Numbered from the stretch's first letter, positions 16,928 through 25,595 are shown. The stretch is 64,000 nucleotides of DNA from Terribacillus saccharophilus (GCA_900110015.1 FOCD01000002.1:950207-1014206), one strand, 5' to 3'. Numbers and translations are program-made. The notes: a model not told the origin generated them from the sequence alone.

Positions 16928-17868
16928 GTATCTCCCTCCAAAACGCTGACTTTGATGTCCGGTAGTGTTTGTTCCAATTCAACTCGTTCGGATTCAAACC
17001 AAGACGGCAGCATGAGTTTCTCTCCCAGCTTTTCTGTTTGTTCATCCACGGAGAAGCCTGGTGGATCTGTCGCGATTTCAAAAAGAATACCGCCGGCTTC
17101 GTGAAAATATAATGCGTTGAAATAATTTCGATCGGTTATCTCAGTCGGATGATGACCCTTCTCTTCCAAAAGCTTGTGCCACTCCTTCTGCTCTTCATCG
17201 CTTTTGGCGCGCCAAGCAATATGGTGAACAGTGCCAGCACCCATTAAGCCACGGACCTCAGGAGTGAGCTGAATATCGACAGTATTGCCAATGTCCGATT
17301 CGGCACGAAAGCGGAGATAATTACCTTCCTGGCCGATGCATGTCAATCCCAGAATGTTCTCCAGAATATCAGCTGTTTGATGAGGTGCTGCCGAAAATAA
17401 TGTCGCACCGGCAAATCCTTTTATCGCAACTGCCGATGTGATGCTGCCAAAGTTCCAGCTGTTCACTGGTCCTTGTTTTTGTTCCACCAGCTCCAGACGA
17501 AGACCGTCCGGATCAACAAAGCTGAGATACCTTTCACCGAAACGAACAGCAGATTCTGCCACAATCTCATATTTCTTCAGCCGCTCCTCCCAGAACGGAA
17601 GTGCTCCATCTGGGATGCTGTAGCTGGTTACGCCGACTTGCCCTTTTCCAATTCGACCCTTGAGCTGTTTCGGCCACGGAAAGAATGTGATGATCGTACC
17701 AGGGCTGCCTAGCTCATCTCCGAAATAGAGATGGTATACTTCAGGTCTGTCAAAGTTGATGGTTTTTTTCACAAGTCTTAATCCAAGCACACCTGCATAA
17801 AAATCAACTGTTCTTTGCGCATCGTTAACCATTGAAGTGATATGATGAATTCCCGCTGTTTTAAGCAT
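16924..17868 (-). CDS. mhqO: Ring-cleaving dioxygenase of the glyoxalase family, MhqO/MhqE type
   Basis: A VOC-fold enzyme thought to open the ring of hydroquinones. The 314-residue chain has two related halves. The first metal ligand sits in GIHHITSMV (near residue 6), the second half has GTVHHIAWRAKSDEE near 212, and the glutamate ligand is in GGILFEIATDPPGF near 260. I start at the ATG 17868, with GGAAGGA 9 bases before. It is paralogous to the gene just upstream (17992-18927): long stretches such as AGVLGLRLVKKT are shared, so this is a tandem duplication. It overlaps mhqD by 4 bases. Confidence 0.9.
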   Translation of the reverse strand: MLKTAGIHHITSMVNDAQRTVDFYAGVLGLRLVKKTINFDRPEVYHLYFGDELGSPGTIITFFPWPKQLKGRIGKGQVGVTSYSIPDGALPFWEERLKKYEIVAESAVRFGERYLSFVDPDGLRLELVEQKQGPVNSWNFGSITSAVAIKGFAGATLFSAAPHQTADILENILGLTCIGQEGNYLRFRAESDIGNTVDIQLTPEVRGLMGAGTVHHIAWRAKSDEEQKEWHKLLEEKGHHPTEITDRNYFNALYFHEAGGILFEIATDPPGFSVDEQTEKLGEKLMLPSWFESERVELEQTLPDIKVSVLEGDT

Positions 17869-17991
17869 TTTTCTCAATCCTTCCGCCCTGAGAGCGACTT
17901 TTTCGGCCTTTCAGTATAGAGGACTCCGATTGGAAACTTTTAATTCTTCGCAGAATCAATGGAAATCAACTGCCCCATACTTTCGGTGAGA

Positions 17992-18927
17992 TTAGTCTAA
18001 AACTCTAACCTCAAATGGCAATACATTATTTTCGATTTTACTGCGATGCTGTTCATATTGCTCTGGAAGCATCAATTTCTCACCCATTGTTTCCGGTGTT
18101 TCATCAATTGCGAATCCTGGGGGATCTGTTGCGATTTCGAATAGAATTTCGCCGTGCTCCCGGAAGTAAATCGCATTGAAGTAGTTTCTATCTTGAACGC
18201 GTGTAACGCCATAGCCAAGTCCATCTACATATTCGCTCCAATCTAGCTGATCCTGATCATCGCTAGCTCGCCACGCGATGTGGTGAACGGTACCGACGCC
18301 CATTTGACTTTTTCCGCTCGTTGTCAATTTAATATCAATTATATTTCCGATATCGCCTGCAGCTTGATAACGGACATAATCGCCTTCTTCTCCGACTTTT
18401 TCCAAACCCATTTGCTCGAGTAGTCCTGCTGTTGCGTCAGGAGTCTTAGAATAGAGTGTTGCTCCTCCAAACCCTTTGATTGCAACGTCTGGTGTTACTT
18501 CGCCAAATGTCCATGTATTCGTTTCGCCTTCTTCTCTTTCCACGATTTCCAAGTGCAGTCCATGTACATCATCAAACTGTAAGTACGTCTCGCCAAAGCG
18601 CTCTGTTTTCTTAAATGCAATATCAAATTTCGCAAGTCTGTTTTCCCAGAAAGCAAGTGCGCCTTTTGGTACCACATAAGATGTAACACCTACTTGACCG
18701 TCGCCAATTTTGCCTTGGTATGCGTTTGGCCAAGGGAAGAAGGTAATGATCGTACCTGGTTTACCTTTTTCATCTCCAAAGTAGAGATGGTATGTGCCTG
18801 GATCATCGAAGTTCACGGTCTTCTTTACAAGTCTAAGTCCCAATACACCAGCATAGAAATCAGTGTTTTCCTGTGGATGGCCTACAATTGCGGTAATGTG
18901 ATGAATTCCTTGTGTTTGTTTTGTCAT
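17992..18927 (-). CDS. mhqO: Ring-cleaving dioxygenase of the glyoxalase family, MhqO/MhqA type (second copy)
   Basis: A 311-residue paralogue of the next gene. It opens MTKQTQGIHHITAIVGHPQE and ends its second half with GEILFEIATDPPGF. The repeated VOC halves and His/His/Glu metal ligands are visible. AGGAGTG precedes the ATG. It follows mhqN by 21 bases and precedes the other copy by about 120 bases. B. subtilis also has several such enzymes (MhqA, MhqE, MhqO), but at different loci. Confidence 0.9.
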   Translation of the reverse strand: MTKQTQGIHHITAIVGHPQENTDFYAGVLGLRLVKKTVNFDDPGTYHLYFGDEKGKPGTIITFFPWPNAYQGKIGDGQVGVTSYVVPKGALAFWENRLAKFDIAFKKTERFGETYLQFDDVHGLHLEIVEREEGETNTWTFGEVTPDVAIKGFGGATLYSKTPDATAGLLEQMGLEKVGEEGDYVRYQAAGDIGNIIDIKLTTSGKSQMGVGTVHHIAWRASDDQDQLDWSEYVDGLGYGVTRVQDRNYFNAIYFREHGEILFEIATDPPGFAIDETPETMGEKLMLPEQYEQHRSKIENNVLPFEVRVLD

Positions 18928-18948
18928 TTTTGTTCACTCCTAAGTTTT

Positions 18949-19569
18949 TTATTGATAACTAACAAATTCACTAATAGGTCTGCGATATCCTCTTGGTTTT
19001 CTGCTTGCTGTTTTTTCTTTGCCGATCGTAATCATCAGCACAGCTTCATATTGCGCTGGAACATCTAATACTTCCTTTACTTTGTCGGCATCGAATCCGA
19101 TCATCGGACATGTATCCCAGCCTTTTTCTTTAGCAGCCAGCATGAACAGCATGGCGGAAAGGGACGCGTTCCGAATTGCTTCATCCCGGTGAAACTCTTG
19201 CCCCCGTTCTTCATAAAAAGAAACAGTGTCATTCACCATAAAATCGTATTCTTGTTTATTAATGATGCCTAACAGATTCAAGCCTTTATAGATATCGGCA
19301 GCTTGCTGAAAGGCTTCTTTATCGCCTAAAACTAAGATCACAGCCGAGGAACTCTCGATCTTGTACTGGCCGTTTGCCGCATCTTTTAATTTTTGCTTTT
19401 TTTCAGGGTCTGACACGACCACGTAATTCGTATGCTGCAGATTGAATGCTGATGGACCAAGCTTCACTAAGTTGAAGATCTCATCAAGTTCTTTTTTCGT
19501 TATTGGGTTGTCTGGGAGAAAGTTGCTTGCTGATCTCCGCTCGTTCACTAACTCTGTAAATTGCGTCAT
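18949..19569 (-). CDS. mhqN: Nitroreductase-family protein, MhqN type
   Basis: An FMN-dependent NAD(P)H oxidoreductase of 206 residues. Visible are RRSASNFLPDNPITKKELDE near 11-30, with the FMN-contacting Arg-Arg-Ser, GPSAFNLQ near 38-45, and the GWDTCPMIGFD segment near 150, as in MhqN (YdfN) and related nitroreductases. It is the first gene of the operon, right behind a strong promoter and three MhqR-type operators, and probably reduces quinones or nitroaromatics in the same response. The gene encoding MhqR itself is not in the window. Confidence 0.9.
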   Translation of the reverse strand: MTQFTELVNERRSASNFLPDNPITKKELDEIFNLVKLGPSAFNLQHTNYVVVSDPEKKQKLKDAANGQYKIESSSAVILVLGDKEAFQQAADIYKGLNLLGIINKQEYDFMVNDTVSFYEERGQEFHRDEAIRNASLSAMLFMLAAKEKGWDTCPMIGFDADKVKEVLDVPAQYEAVLMITIGKEKTASRKPRGYRRPISEFVSYQ

Positions 19570-19590
19570 GTCTTCTTCATCTCCTCATTT

Positions 19591-19606
19591 ACCTCGAATT
19601 CGAGAT
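19591..19606. promoter_or_regulatory. MhqR operator 1
   Basis: ACCTCGAATTCGAGAT is a near-perfect palindrome matching the known MhqR box (ATCTCGAATTCGAGAT). It lies in the leader, about 20 bases before the mhqN start codon. Confidence 0.8.
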
Positions 19607-19636
19607 ATATGGTCAAAAAAATATCATCCGCTTATT

Positions 19637-19652
19637 ATCTCGAATTCGAGAC
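19637..19652. promoter_or_regulatory. MhqR operator 2
   Basis: ATCTCGAATTCGAGAC, one base from a perfect palindrome. It is centred 46 bases upstream of operator 1. Confidence 0.8.
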
Positions 19653-19692
19653 ATTAGGGTAAAAAAATATGAGCTCGCTCGAAGAATTTATT

Positions 19693-19710
19693 TATCTCTA
19701 ATTCGAGATA
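19693..19710. promoter_or_regulatory. MhqR operator 3
   Basis: TATCTCTAATTCGAGATA, abutting the -10 box of the mhqN promoter. This is the copy best placed to block RNA polymerase. Confidence 0.8.
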
Positions 19711-19740
19711 ATTATATATCACTTTAAATTACCCTGTCAA
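19711..19740 (-). promoter_or_regulatory. Sigma-A promoter of the mhqN operon
   Basis: Minus strand: consensus TTGACA, 18 bases, consensus TATAAT. Such a strong promoter needs tight repression, which three operators could supply. Confidence 0.8.
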
Positions 19741-19770
19741 CAGGTTATTTCCAATATTTTTTTCCCATGC

Positions 19771-19799
19771 AAAAGACCGGTACTAATGCACCGGTCTTT
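19771..19799 (-). terminator. Terminator after cstA
   Basis: Minus strand: AAAGACCGGT, eight-base loop, ACCGGTCTTT, then TTGC. It lies just past the cstA stop codon. Confidence 0.8.
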
Positions 19800-19806
19800 C
19801 CCCACT

Positions 19807-21600
19807 TTATACTGATTCTCTTCTCAATGCTACATCCGGTCGATTCCAATTCTGCATCCAATTACGGATGGCTGTTATCATGATGACAAGTCCGAGGACA
19901 AGCATGATTATCGACAGGATACCGTTCAATAAATTATAACCTGCTGCATCTGCATTCAAGTACACATTCGTTACCATCCAGTAGCCTGCGTAGTTGACCG
20001 TCACGTAAAGATACGCTAGCGGGATTAAGCAGGTTAGCATATAGCGGCGTTTATCTGCTATTTTCAGAATGATAGTCGCTCCGATGATCAATCCGATAGA
20101 CGCCATTAGCTGGTTGGATACGCCGAATAGTGCCCAGACAGAGCTGATATCTCCGGAAAACAGCAGATACCCCCATAGGAAGCAGGCGAGCGCACTGGCG
20201 AAAATATTACCCGGAAGCCAGTCGACACGCTTCAGCGGCTTATAGAATACGCTGCCGAAATCCTGAATTAGATAACGTGCGACACGTGTACCGGAATCAA
20301 TTGCCGTCAATATGAACAATGCCTCGAACATAATCACAAATTGGAAGAAGAAGGATGCCAAATTGTCGAACCATGAAATCGATGTGAAAATGAATGTCAT
20401 CCCGACGGCTAATGTAACTGCCCCGCCGGTCCTGCCTTCCAAATCAAGCCCGATAGACTGACTCAAACTAGCCAAATCTACTGTACTCATATTAAGCGTT
20501 TGGAAAACTGCAGGTGTAGAGTTGATCGCAAAATAGTCTCCTGGATGAAGAGCTGTTGCTGCAATCAAAGCCATGATTCCCACCACACACTCCACAAGCA
20601 TCGCACCGAAACCTACCGGCTTGATGTCACTCCAGCGATTGATCATTTTAGGCGTTGTACCAGAACCGACGAATGCGTGGAAACCAGAAATTGCTCCACA
20701 GGCAATCGTAATTGAGATGAACGGCCAGACCGGACCATTCATTACCGGCCCTCCCCCACCGACAAATTCAGTGAATGCCGGCATTTGAATTGCTGGGTTT
20801 ACAATGAATACACCTAGAATTAAAGCCAGGAATACACCGATTTTCAAGAAACTGCTCAAATAATCTCGTGGTGCCAGTAGTAACCATACTGGCAATGCTG
20901 CTGCAAAGAATGCGTAAATCGGTAAAAGAATAGATAATGTCTTTACATCTAATGTTAAAAAGTCCCCTAGTGGCGTACCGACAATAAGCGGTCCGACGAA
21001 TACACCAGCCATGATCAATGCGAAGCCAACGATAGTAGCCAGTTTCAGATTGCCTGTTTTGCGATGATACAATCCCACTGCCATTGCAATCGGAATCGTA
21101 ATACCAACCGAGAATGTCCCCCACGGATTCTCTTCCAGTGCATGCAATACGACTAAGGATAAGCCTGCCATCGTAATGGTGATAATGAATAGCATGGCAA
21201 GTCCAGTACAGAAACCAGCAACCGGACCTAGCTCCCTTTTCGCAATTTCCGCTACTGACTCTCCCTTTTGTCGCATGGATGCGAACAAGACGACCATATC
21301 ATGGACAGCTCCCCCGATAACTGCACCAATCAATAACCATAACAAACCTGGTAAGTAGCCGAACTGCGCCGCTAAAATCGGTCCAACTAGCGGACCTGCT
21401 GCAGCAATTGCCGCGAAATGGTGTCCAAATGATACCCATTTGTTTGTCGGCACATAATCCTTACCATCCTCCAGCTCATGCGCTGGTGTTTTCTTTGAAT
21501 CATCCAGCTTGAGCACCTTTACCGCCATAAATGTTCCATATAAGCGGTACACAATCATCAAAATACAAATCGACCCGATTACCATTGTAATCGCATTCAT
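19807..21600 (-). CDS. cstA: Carbon starvation protein CstA (peptide/pyruvate transporter)
   Basis: A membrane permease of 597 residues, close to the 598 of B. subtilis CstA, with many helices. It contains the conserved HHFAAIAAAGPLVGPILAAQ near residues 60-79 and GSGTTPKMINRW in the middle. CstA proteins take up peptides or pyruvate when preferred carbon runs out. I start at 21600 because GAGGGGG lies 9 bases upstream, and longer starts have no ribosome site. A near-perfect cre site about 65 bases upstream fits CcpA repression. Confidence 0.93.
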   Translation of the reverse strand: MNAITMVIGSICILMIVYRLYGTFMAVKVLKLDDSKKTPAHELEDGKDYVPTNKWVSFGHHFAAIAAAGPLVGPILAAQFGYLPGLLWLLIGAVIGGAVHDMVVLFASMRQKGESVAEIAKRELGPVAGFCTGLAMLFIITITMAGLSLVVLHALEENPWGTFSVGITIPIAMAVGLYHRKTGNLKLATIVGFALIMAGVFVGPLIVGTPLGDFLTLDVKTLSILLPIYAFFAAALPVWLLLAPRDYLSSFLKIGVFLALILGVFIVNPAIQMPAFTEFVGGGGPVMNGPVWPFISITIACGAISGFHAFVGSGTTPKMINRWSDIKPVGFGAMLVECVVGIMALIAATALHPGDYFAINSTPAVFQTLNMSTVDLASLSQSIGLDLEGRTGGAVTLAVGMTFIFTSISWFDNLASFFFQFVIMFEALFILTAIDSGTRVARYLIQDFGSVFYKPLKRVDWLPGNIFASALACFLWGYLLFSGDISSVWALFGVSNQLMASIGLIIGATIILKIADKRRYMLTCLIPLAYLYVTVNYAGYWMVTNVYLNADAAGYNLLNGILSIIMLVLGLVIMITAIRNWMQNWNRPDVALRRESV

Positions 21601-21906
21601 ATTGTTCCGCCCCCTCAAAGCAGAAGTTATATACCACTCCACTATACGGGACAAATCTTTTATTGATAGCGTTTACAATATAAAAAGCTAAAAACGAAGG
21701 ATGAGTTGCAGGATTCGGCAGGTGAAATGCAAAAGGAAGCCTTCCTTATTGCTTCAAGAACCCTTCTGCCCAATTAAATCTGCTTACGCATAGCTATAAC
21801 GCACCTAATGAAAGAATTCAGAATGGACAAGCACCCTTATAAAGTTTATACCTTTGATATGAGTCCTAAAAATAGAAATAGATTTCCAAAAACACTTAAA
21901 ATAATT
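21601..21906. other. Region between cstA and the inverted segment
   Basis: It holds the cre site of cstA and a short palindrome (AAGGAAGCCTTCCTT, 21732-21746) without a T-run. I see no gene. The left breakpoint of the proposed inversion lies at its right end. Confidence 0.4.
21663..21677 (-). promoter_or_regulatory. cre site of cstA
   Basis: On the minus strand TGTAAACGCTATCA fits TGWAANCGNTNWCA at every position. It is in the promoter region of cstA, a gene expected to be switched off by good carbon sources. Confidence 0.75.
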
Positions 21907-22425
21907 CTAACTCCATTTCATATTCACTTTAATATTGTCGTTGGAATGCGATTCAATGCCAAGTCCTTCCCTGGCAAGATGAGCTATCTTGAGAATTTGA
22001 GTAGTCCGATCTTCAGTAGATGATTGTAAATAGTTAATTACCTCATCACGTATGCGAATAATTGGTTGCAATGGAAGCCGTACCTTTTGAGTAACATAGT
22101 GCACAAAAGCATCCAGATATTCCATGTGCTTTGCTTCAGAATGTGTCTTAGATAAGACGTGCACTACCTTCGATCGATAGGCAATTTGCATGAAATTGAT
22201 ATTATCGACAGAATGGTGATTAGAGAGTATATCCTCAGAAAAGAAAAACTTACTTTTTACATGAAAAATCTGTTTTAACTCGTTTATCGTATTCATTTTT
22301 GGTGTTGTGTAGTCATGCTCATATTGCCAGATAGCCTGTTCCGTAACTCCTAGTATGTCGGAGAGCTGCTTACGTGAATATCCATGCATGATACGTATAT
22401 TGGTAAGATTCTCACCAACGAACAT
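21907..22425 (-). pseudogene. XRE-type DNA-binding half of a split XRE-ImmA/IrrE gene
   Basis: A 172-residue frame. Residues 4-60 are an XRE helix-turn-helix (LTNIRIMHGYSRKQLSDIL and then TEQAIWQYEHDYTTPKMNTI). The rest (AYRSKVVHVLSKTHSEAKHM and so on) is the helical linker that in full-length family members joins the DNA-binding part to an ImmA/IrrE peptidase. The frame breaks off after NDNI with an unrelated 7-residue tail. The missing peptidase part lies on the opposite strand at 23226-23912. A ribosome site precedes the ATG, so the truncated protein may still be made and could still bind DNA. Confidence 0.65.
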
Positions 22426-22455
22426 GCTGCTCCCTCCTTAATATTTCCAACAAAA

Positions 22456-23208
22456 TCAATTCTCCTCTTCTTCTAAATCCTCTAAGATGCCAATGTCATA
22501 TTGCTCTGCTGTTCGTTCCATTCCTTGTGAGCTAGGTGAGACAGCCTCACGGTCTTCCTCTGAAAGATCAGCGCCAGATATATAATCAGTTAAATCTTCA
22601 ATTAAATACGCTACATTAGTTGCAGGATTTGGCAAGTAATGCAAAATCTCTGATAGTTGATACGCATCATCCAACTGATAGGTAAGAATATGAAATTCAT
22701 TGAACTCTTTTTTAAATTGCAACAGTTCCTCAATTACTTCTGACTTTGTGACAAATAATGATAATTGTTCCTGTTGTTCTACCTTCGTATGCTTAGATAG
22801 ATCTATAGTTGGAAATTCAAGTTCTGAATTAATCTTTGACAGTTCATGCAGATATGTACGGCGTTGAGAACCTTTACCTGCTTCAATTGGCAGTACAGCC
22901 TGCGAAAATTTGTTTTCATCAAAGTATGCAGCATTCTTACTTAAGAAAAGAATCTTGCTTTCACCGTGGATAAATTGGATATAATCCCATGTAGGACCAG
23001 CCTTGGAAAGTCTGTAAGAGAATCCATGTTTCTTACATTCCTTAGCTAACTTGTCTTCAATAAAATTACCTTTTGTCCATGCAAAAGCAGTACTAATGAT
23101 CATTTTTTCCTGTCGATCTTTCCTGTGTTCAATATATTCGCGGTAACCCTCTACAATAGCGTCTACAATCATTTGGCTGTGCTTTGACTTAAACTTATAT
23201 TGTTCCAT
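22456..23208 (-). CDS. Uncharacterised protein upstream of the XRE half
   Basis: A protein of 250 residues, mostly alpha-helical and charged, with an acidic tail (DIGILEDLEEEEN). It opens MEQYKFKSKHSQMIVDAIVE and has GPTWDYIQFIHGESKILFLS near residues 70-89. I do not recognise a function; it may be one of the phage-associated DUF families. I chose the ATG at 23208 with GGAG 8 bases before, not the GTG at 23217. It lies 30 bases upstream of the XRE half on the same strand, and both sit inside the segment that seems to have been flipped. Confidence 0.65.
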   Translation of the reverse strand: MEQYKFKSKHSQMIVDAIVEGYREYIEHRKDRQEKMIISTAFAWTKGNFIEDKLAKECKKHGFSYRLSKAGPTWDYIQFIHGESKILFLSKNAAYFDENKFSQAVLPIEAGKGSQRRTYLHELSKINSELEFPTIDLSKHTKVEQQEQLSLFVTKSEVIEELLQFKKEFNEFHILTYQLDDAYQLSEILHYLPNPATNVAYLIEDLTDYISGADLSEEDREAVSPSSQGMERTAEQYDIGILEDLEEEEN

Positions 23209-23225
23209 GTACACCACTCCGATTC

Positions 23226-23912
23226 AGCGGCATTTTTGCCTTCGAGAAAGCAATCGGAGAAGATGTTGATGCCTATAGTTTATGGACCAAGAATGACTAC
23301 GCCTATATTATGTTAGGCAATCAAAAACGGTCAGCTGTCAGGCGGAACTTTGATATTGCACATGAGCTGGGACATCTGCTACTTCACTATCGACGTGATT
23401 TTGCTAATCTGGAGCGTAAAGAACATAAAGAATTAGAAGATGAGGCAAACCTTTTCGCAGGTGCTTTTTTACTGCCAGAAACCGCCTTTAAACGGGACAT
23501 GGTAGGTATCGCCCGTCCAACTAATCCAGATGCATACTTGGACTTAAAACAGAAATGGATGACATCAATTCAAGTGTTAGCATATCGCGCTGCTAAACTC
23601 AATATGCTAACACCTAAAGAGCATAGAAATTTCTATGCCGCACTTCATAGGCGCGGGTACTTAAAAATTGAGCCTTTGGATGATGAACTACCTGTTCAAA
23701 GGCCACAGAAGATGCAAGCAATCTTAGACCTTGTTGCACGTAAAGATATTTTAGATATCCGTACTATGATTGAAGAAGACTGGAAAGCAGATATAGAATT
23801 TTTCCATCATCTTACAGGGATAGAACCTGCATTTTTTAAAAAGTTTATGAAAAGTAAACGAGACTATAATATGGAACAAGTAACGGATATTAACAGCTTG
23901 CGTGCGAAATAA
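23226..23912 (+). pseudogene. ImmA/IrrE-type metallopeptidase half, 5'-truncated
   Basis: The conserved reading frame is open from 23193 but has no start codon before the ATG at 23310, which lies inside the domain and has no ribosome site. Before that ATG it still reads SGIFAFEKAIGEDVDAYSLW, clearly domain sequence. The zinc motif HELGH is in FDIAHELGHLLLHY (about 23355), and FAGAFLLPE follows, as in ImmA/IrrE peptidases that cleave phage-type repressors. The matching N-terminal XRE part lies inverted at 21907-22425, so this is the orphaned 3' half of one gene. Confidence 0.7.
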
Positions 23913-24078
23913 ATCATAGCTCGACATCCAATTTATTTATAAACAGACCATTGATATTAAGATAGGAAGGAATACTATTTATCGTCCTTACCTTAAGTGT
24001 GGTGATTATTGGAATTTTAATGGATATTCGCTGACTGCTTGTTTTCTTTTTTCTTGTTGCTATTATGACCAAGCTATG

Positions 24079-24113
24079 AAATCCCGAACATATTAGCTGT
24101 TCGGGATTTTTTT
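24079..24113 (+). terminator. Terminator after the ImmA/IrrE half
   Basis: AAATCCCGAACA, seven-base loop, TGTTCGGGATTT, then TTTT. Confidence 0.85.
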
Positions 24114-24174
24114 AGAACTCATGACCCTTCTCTGCTCATGGTATCAATCTTTTCAAATCTTCATAATCCTCTTC

Positions 24175-24384
24175 TCAAAAAGCTACCTTTAAAATCAACC
24201 CTACAAAGAAACTTAGCACCCCAACCAACACAGAAATTCTTCCGATCTTAAACCGCATCAATCTATCTTCCTTCGTCTCGGTATGATAGTTCGCACGCTG
24301 CTGCTGACCGCTAGTTAGAGCACCCATAAATATTCCACCATTTATAATTGCAATAACACCAATTATGAGTAATGCGTTCGCCAT
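24175..24384 (-). CDS. Small two-helix membrane protein (DUF5316-like)
   Basis: A 69-residue protein. Helices at about residues 2-24 and 46-68 flank a loop with GQQQRANYHTETKEDRLMRF, a motif I associate with the DUF5316 family. I start at the ATG 24384, 6 bases after AAGGAGG. The ATG at 24390 abuts the ribosome site. It stands alone. Its function is unknown. Confidence 0.7.
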   Translation of the reverse strand: MANALLIIGVIAIINGGIFMGALTSGQQQRANYHTETKEDRLMRFKIGRISVLVGVLSFFVGLILKVAF

Positions 24385-24535
24385 ACTCATCCTCCTTCGG
24401 CTCTTATAATGTTTATACGTATATATATGGAAAAGGTTGCTATTTGAAAATCACTTTTATACAGAAGATGTATCTATCTTATAAGAAGGAAAAGAAACAG
24501 CAAAAAGCGTATAGATAAATGAAGGAGGAAAGAAC

Positions 24536-24616
24536 ATGATTACCTTACATATTGAACTCACTTCACCCCAAACTCAGCTCTGGATTACTGCCGTCCTGGA
24601 TGGTATGTCCTTATGA
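24536..24616 (+). CDS. 26-codon leader ORF overlapping the VOC gene
   Basis: It starts ATG 6-8 bases after a very strong ribosome site (GAAGGAGGAAAG) and encodes MITLHIELTSPQTQLWITAV plus six residues. Its TGA overlaps the ATG of the next gene (ATGA). The VOC gene has no good ribosome site of its own, so it is probably translated by coupling from this ORF. No peptide family is recognised. Confidence 0.5.
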   Translation: MITLHIELTSPQTQLWITAVLDGMSL

Positions 24617-24996
24617 CAGAAGCATCCTTTACCCATTTACTGCAGATTTTCCCATGTCCGGATATACACAAAACTGCAGCTTATTATGAAAAAATAGGAT
24701 TCCGGTCTGTTTCTTATCTTAATAGTGCGGAGCCGCATATATGCCTGTATCGCGATACCATAGAGCTTATTCTGACGCAATCTTCACTGGCTAAAATTTT
24801 TCCGAACCGTGTACAGTATGGATACGGATATGATGCGTATTTCATTACAGAGAAGCAGGCAGCGATGCAGCAGGAATTTGTGGACAAAGGGATCACCCTT
24901 GTCCGTCCTTTAATGGTGACTGACTATGGCAATAAGGAGTTTGTATTTGAAGATATAGATGGCAGATGGATAGCGGTCGGGAACAAAATTTCATAA
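24613..24996 (+). CDS. Glyoxalase/bleomycin-resistance (VOC) family protein
   Basis: A 127-residue single VOC module. It opens with LQIFPCPDIHKTAAYYEKIG, the beta-alpha start of the fold, and closes with YGNKEFVFEDIDGRWIAVG, where the typical metal-ligand glutamate of VOC enzymes would stand. Such proteins bind or modify small molecules, including bleomycin-like drugs. The substrate is unknown. The gene begins in the stop codon of a short upstream ORF, and its own stop lies in the arm of the terminator. Confidence 0.8.
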   Translation: MTEASFTHLLQIFPCPDIHKTAAYYEKIGFRSVSYLNSAEPHICLYRDTIELILTQSSLAKIFPNRVQYGYGYDAYFITEKQAAMQQEFVDKGITLVRPLMVTDYGNKEFVFEDIDGRWIAVGNKIS

Positions 24997-25036
24997 GAAA
25001 GACCGCTCTCAAATAGAAAGCGGTCTTTCTCTTTAT
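24996..25036 (+). terminator. Terminator after the VOC gene
   Basis: AGAAAGACCGCT, loop, AGCGGTCTTTCT, then CTTTAT. The 5' arm starts at the last base of the stop codon. Confidence 0.75.
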
Positions 25037-25045
25037 ATATAAGGA

Positions 25046-25462
25046 TCATGCACGATTCTTAAGGCCGTCGCTTACTTCTTCCGGCTTTATCGTTTTAATT
25101 TTCTTTATGAAATAATAGTGCTTTATAAGACCAAGTACAATTAATACAATTTTTACTATCCATATATCAATATAAAATACCGAAAATAAAATGAAGGCAT
25201 CTGCAATTATGTTGATTCGGATTTTTTCTTTAAGGGTCATGCCTTTTTTCTCTGTGATAGCCAACACATATTTTGTATAGAAAGTGGTGCTTTTAAACCA
25301 ATCGTCTATTCGTTTGGAGCTTTTTGCGTAACAAAATGTAGCTACCATTAAGAACGGGCCTCCGGGCAGTACCGGCAGAACAATTCCTGCTATCCCAAAG
25401 CCTAAGAAAATGGTTCCAAGCAAGAAGAATAGGACGTTCTTCAGTTTTTTTATGATCATCAC
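25046..25462 (-). CDS. YbaN/DUF454 family inner membrane protein
   Basis: A 138-residue membrane protein. The N-terminal family signature is visible: FLLGTIFLGFGIAGIVLPVL, then PGGPFLMVATFCYAKSSKR, about residues 13-52. Two or three further helices end near residue 120. The start is GTG 25462 or ATG 25459, with AAGG just before. The function of the family is unknown. It stands alone. Confidence 0.85.
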   Translation of the reverse strand: MMIIKKLKNVLFFLLGTIFLGFGIAGIVLPVLPGGPFLMVATFCYAKSSKRIDDWFKSTTFYTKYVLAITEKKGMTLKEKIRINIIADAFILFSVFYIDIWIVKIVLIVLGLIKHYYFIKKIKTIKPEEVSDGLKNRA

Positions 25463-25595
25463 CTTACTTTATAAATTCCTTTGATTACCTCGCATTATAT
25501 CAAATAAATAAGATGCAAAGTAAGCAGTTAAACCGCTAATGCTAGCATTATTAAAGCAACTGTAAGAAATCTGTCAATATAATGGAAAAGTATTG

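Noticed and set aside
21907..23912. The XRE and ImmA/IrrE genes suggested a prophage or ICE remnant.
   Set aside because: No integrase, terminase, conjugation or att-like repeats are visible nearby, and flanking genes are ordinary chromosomal ones. A mobile origin remains possible but is not supported.
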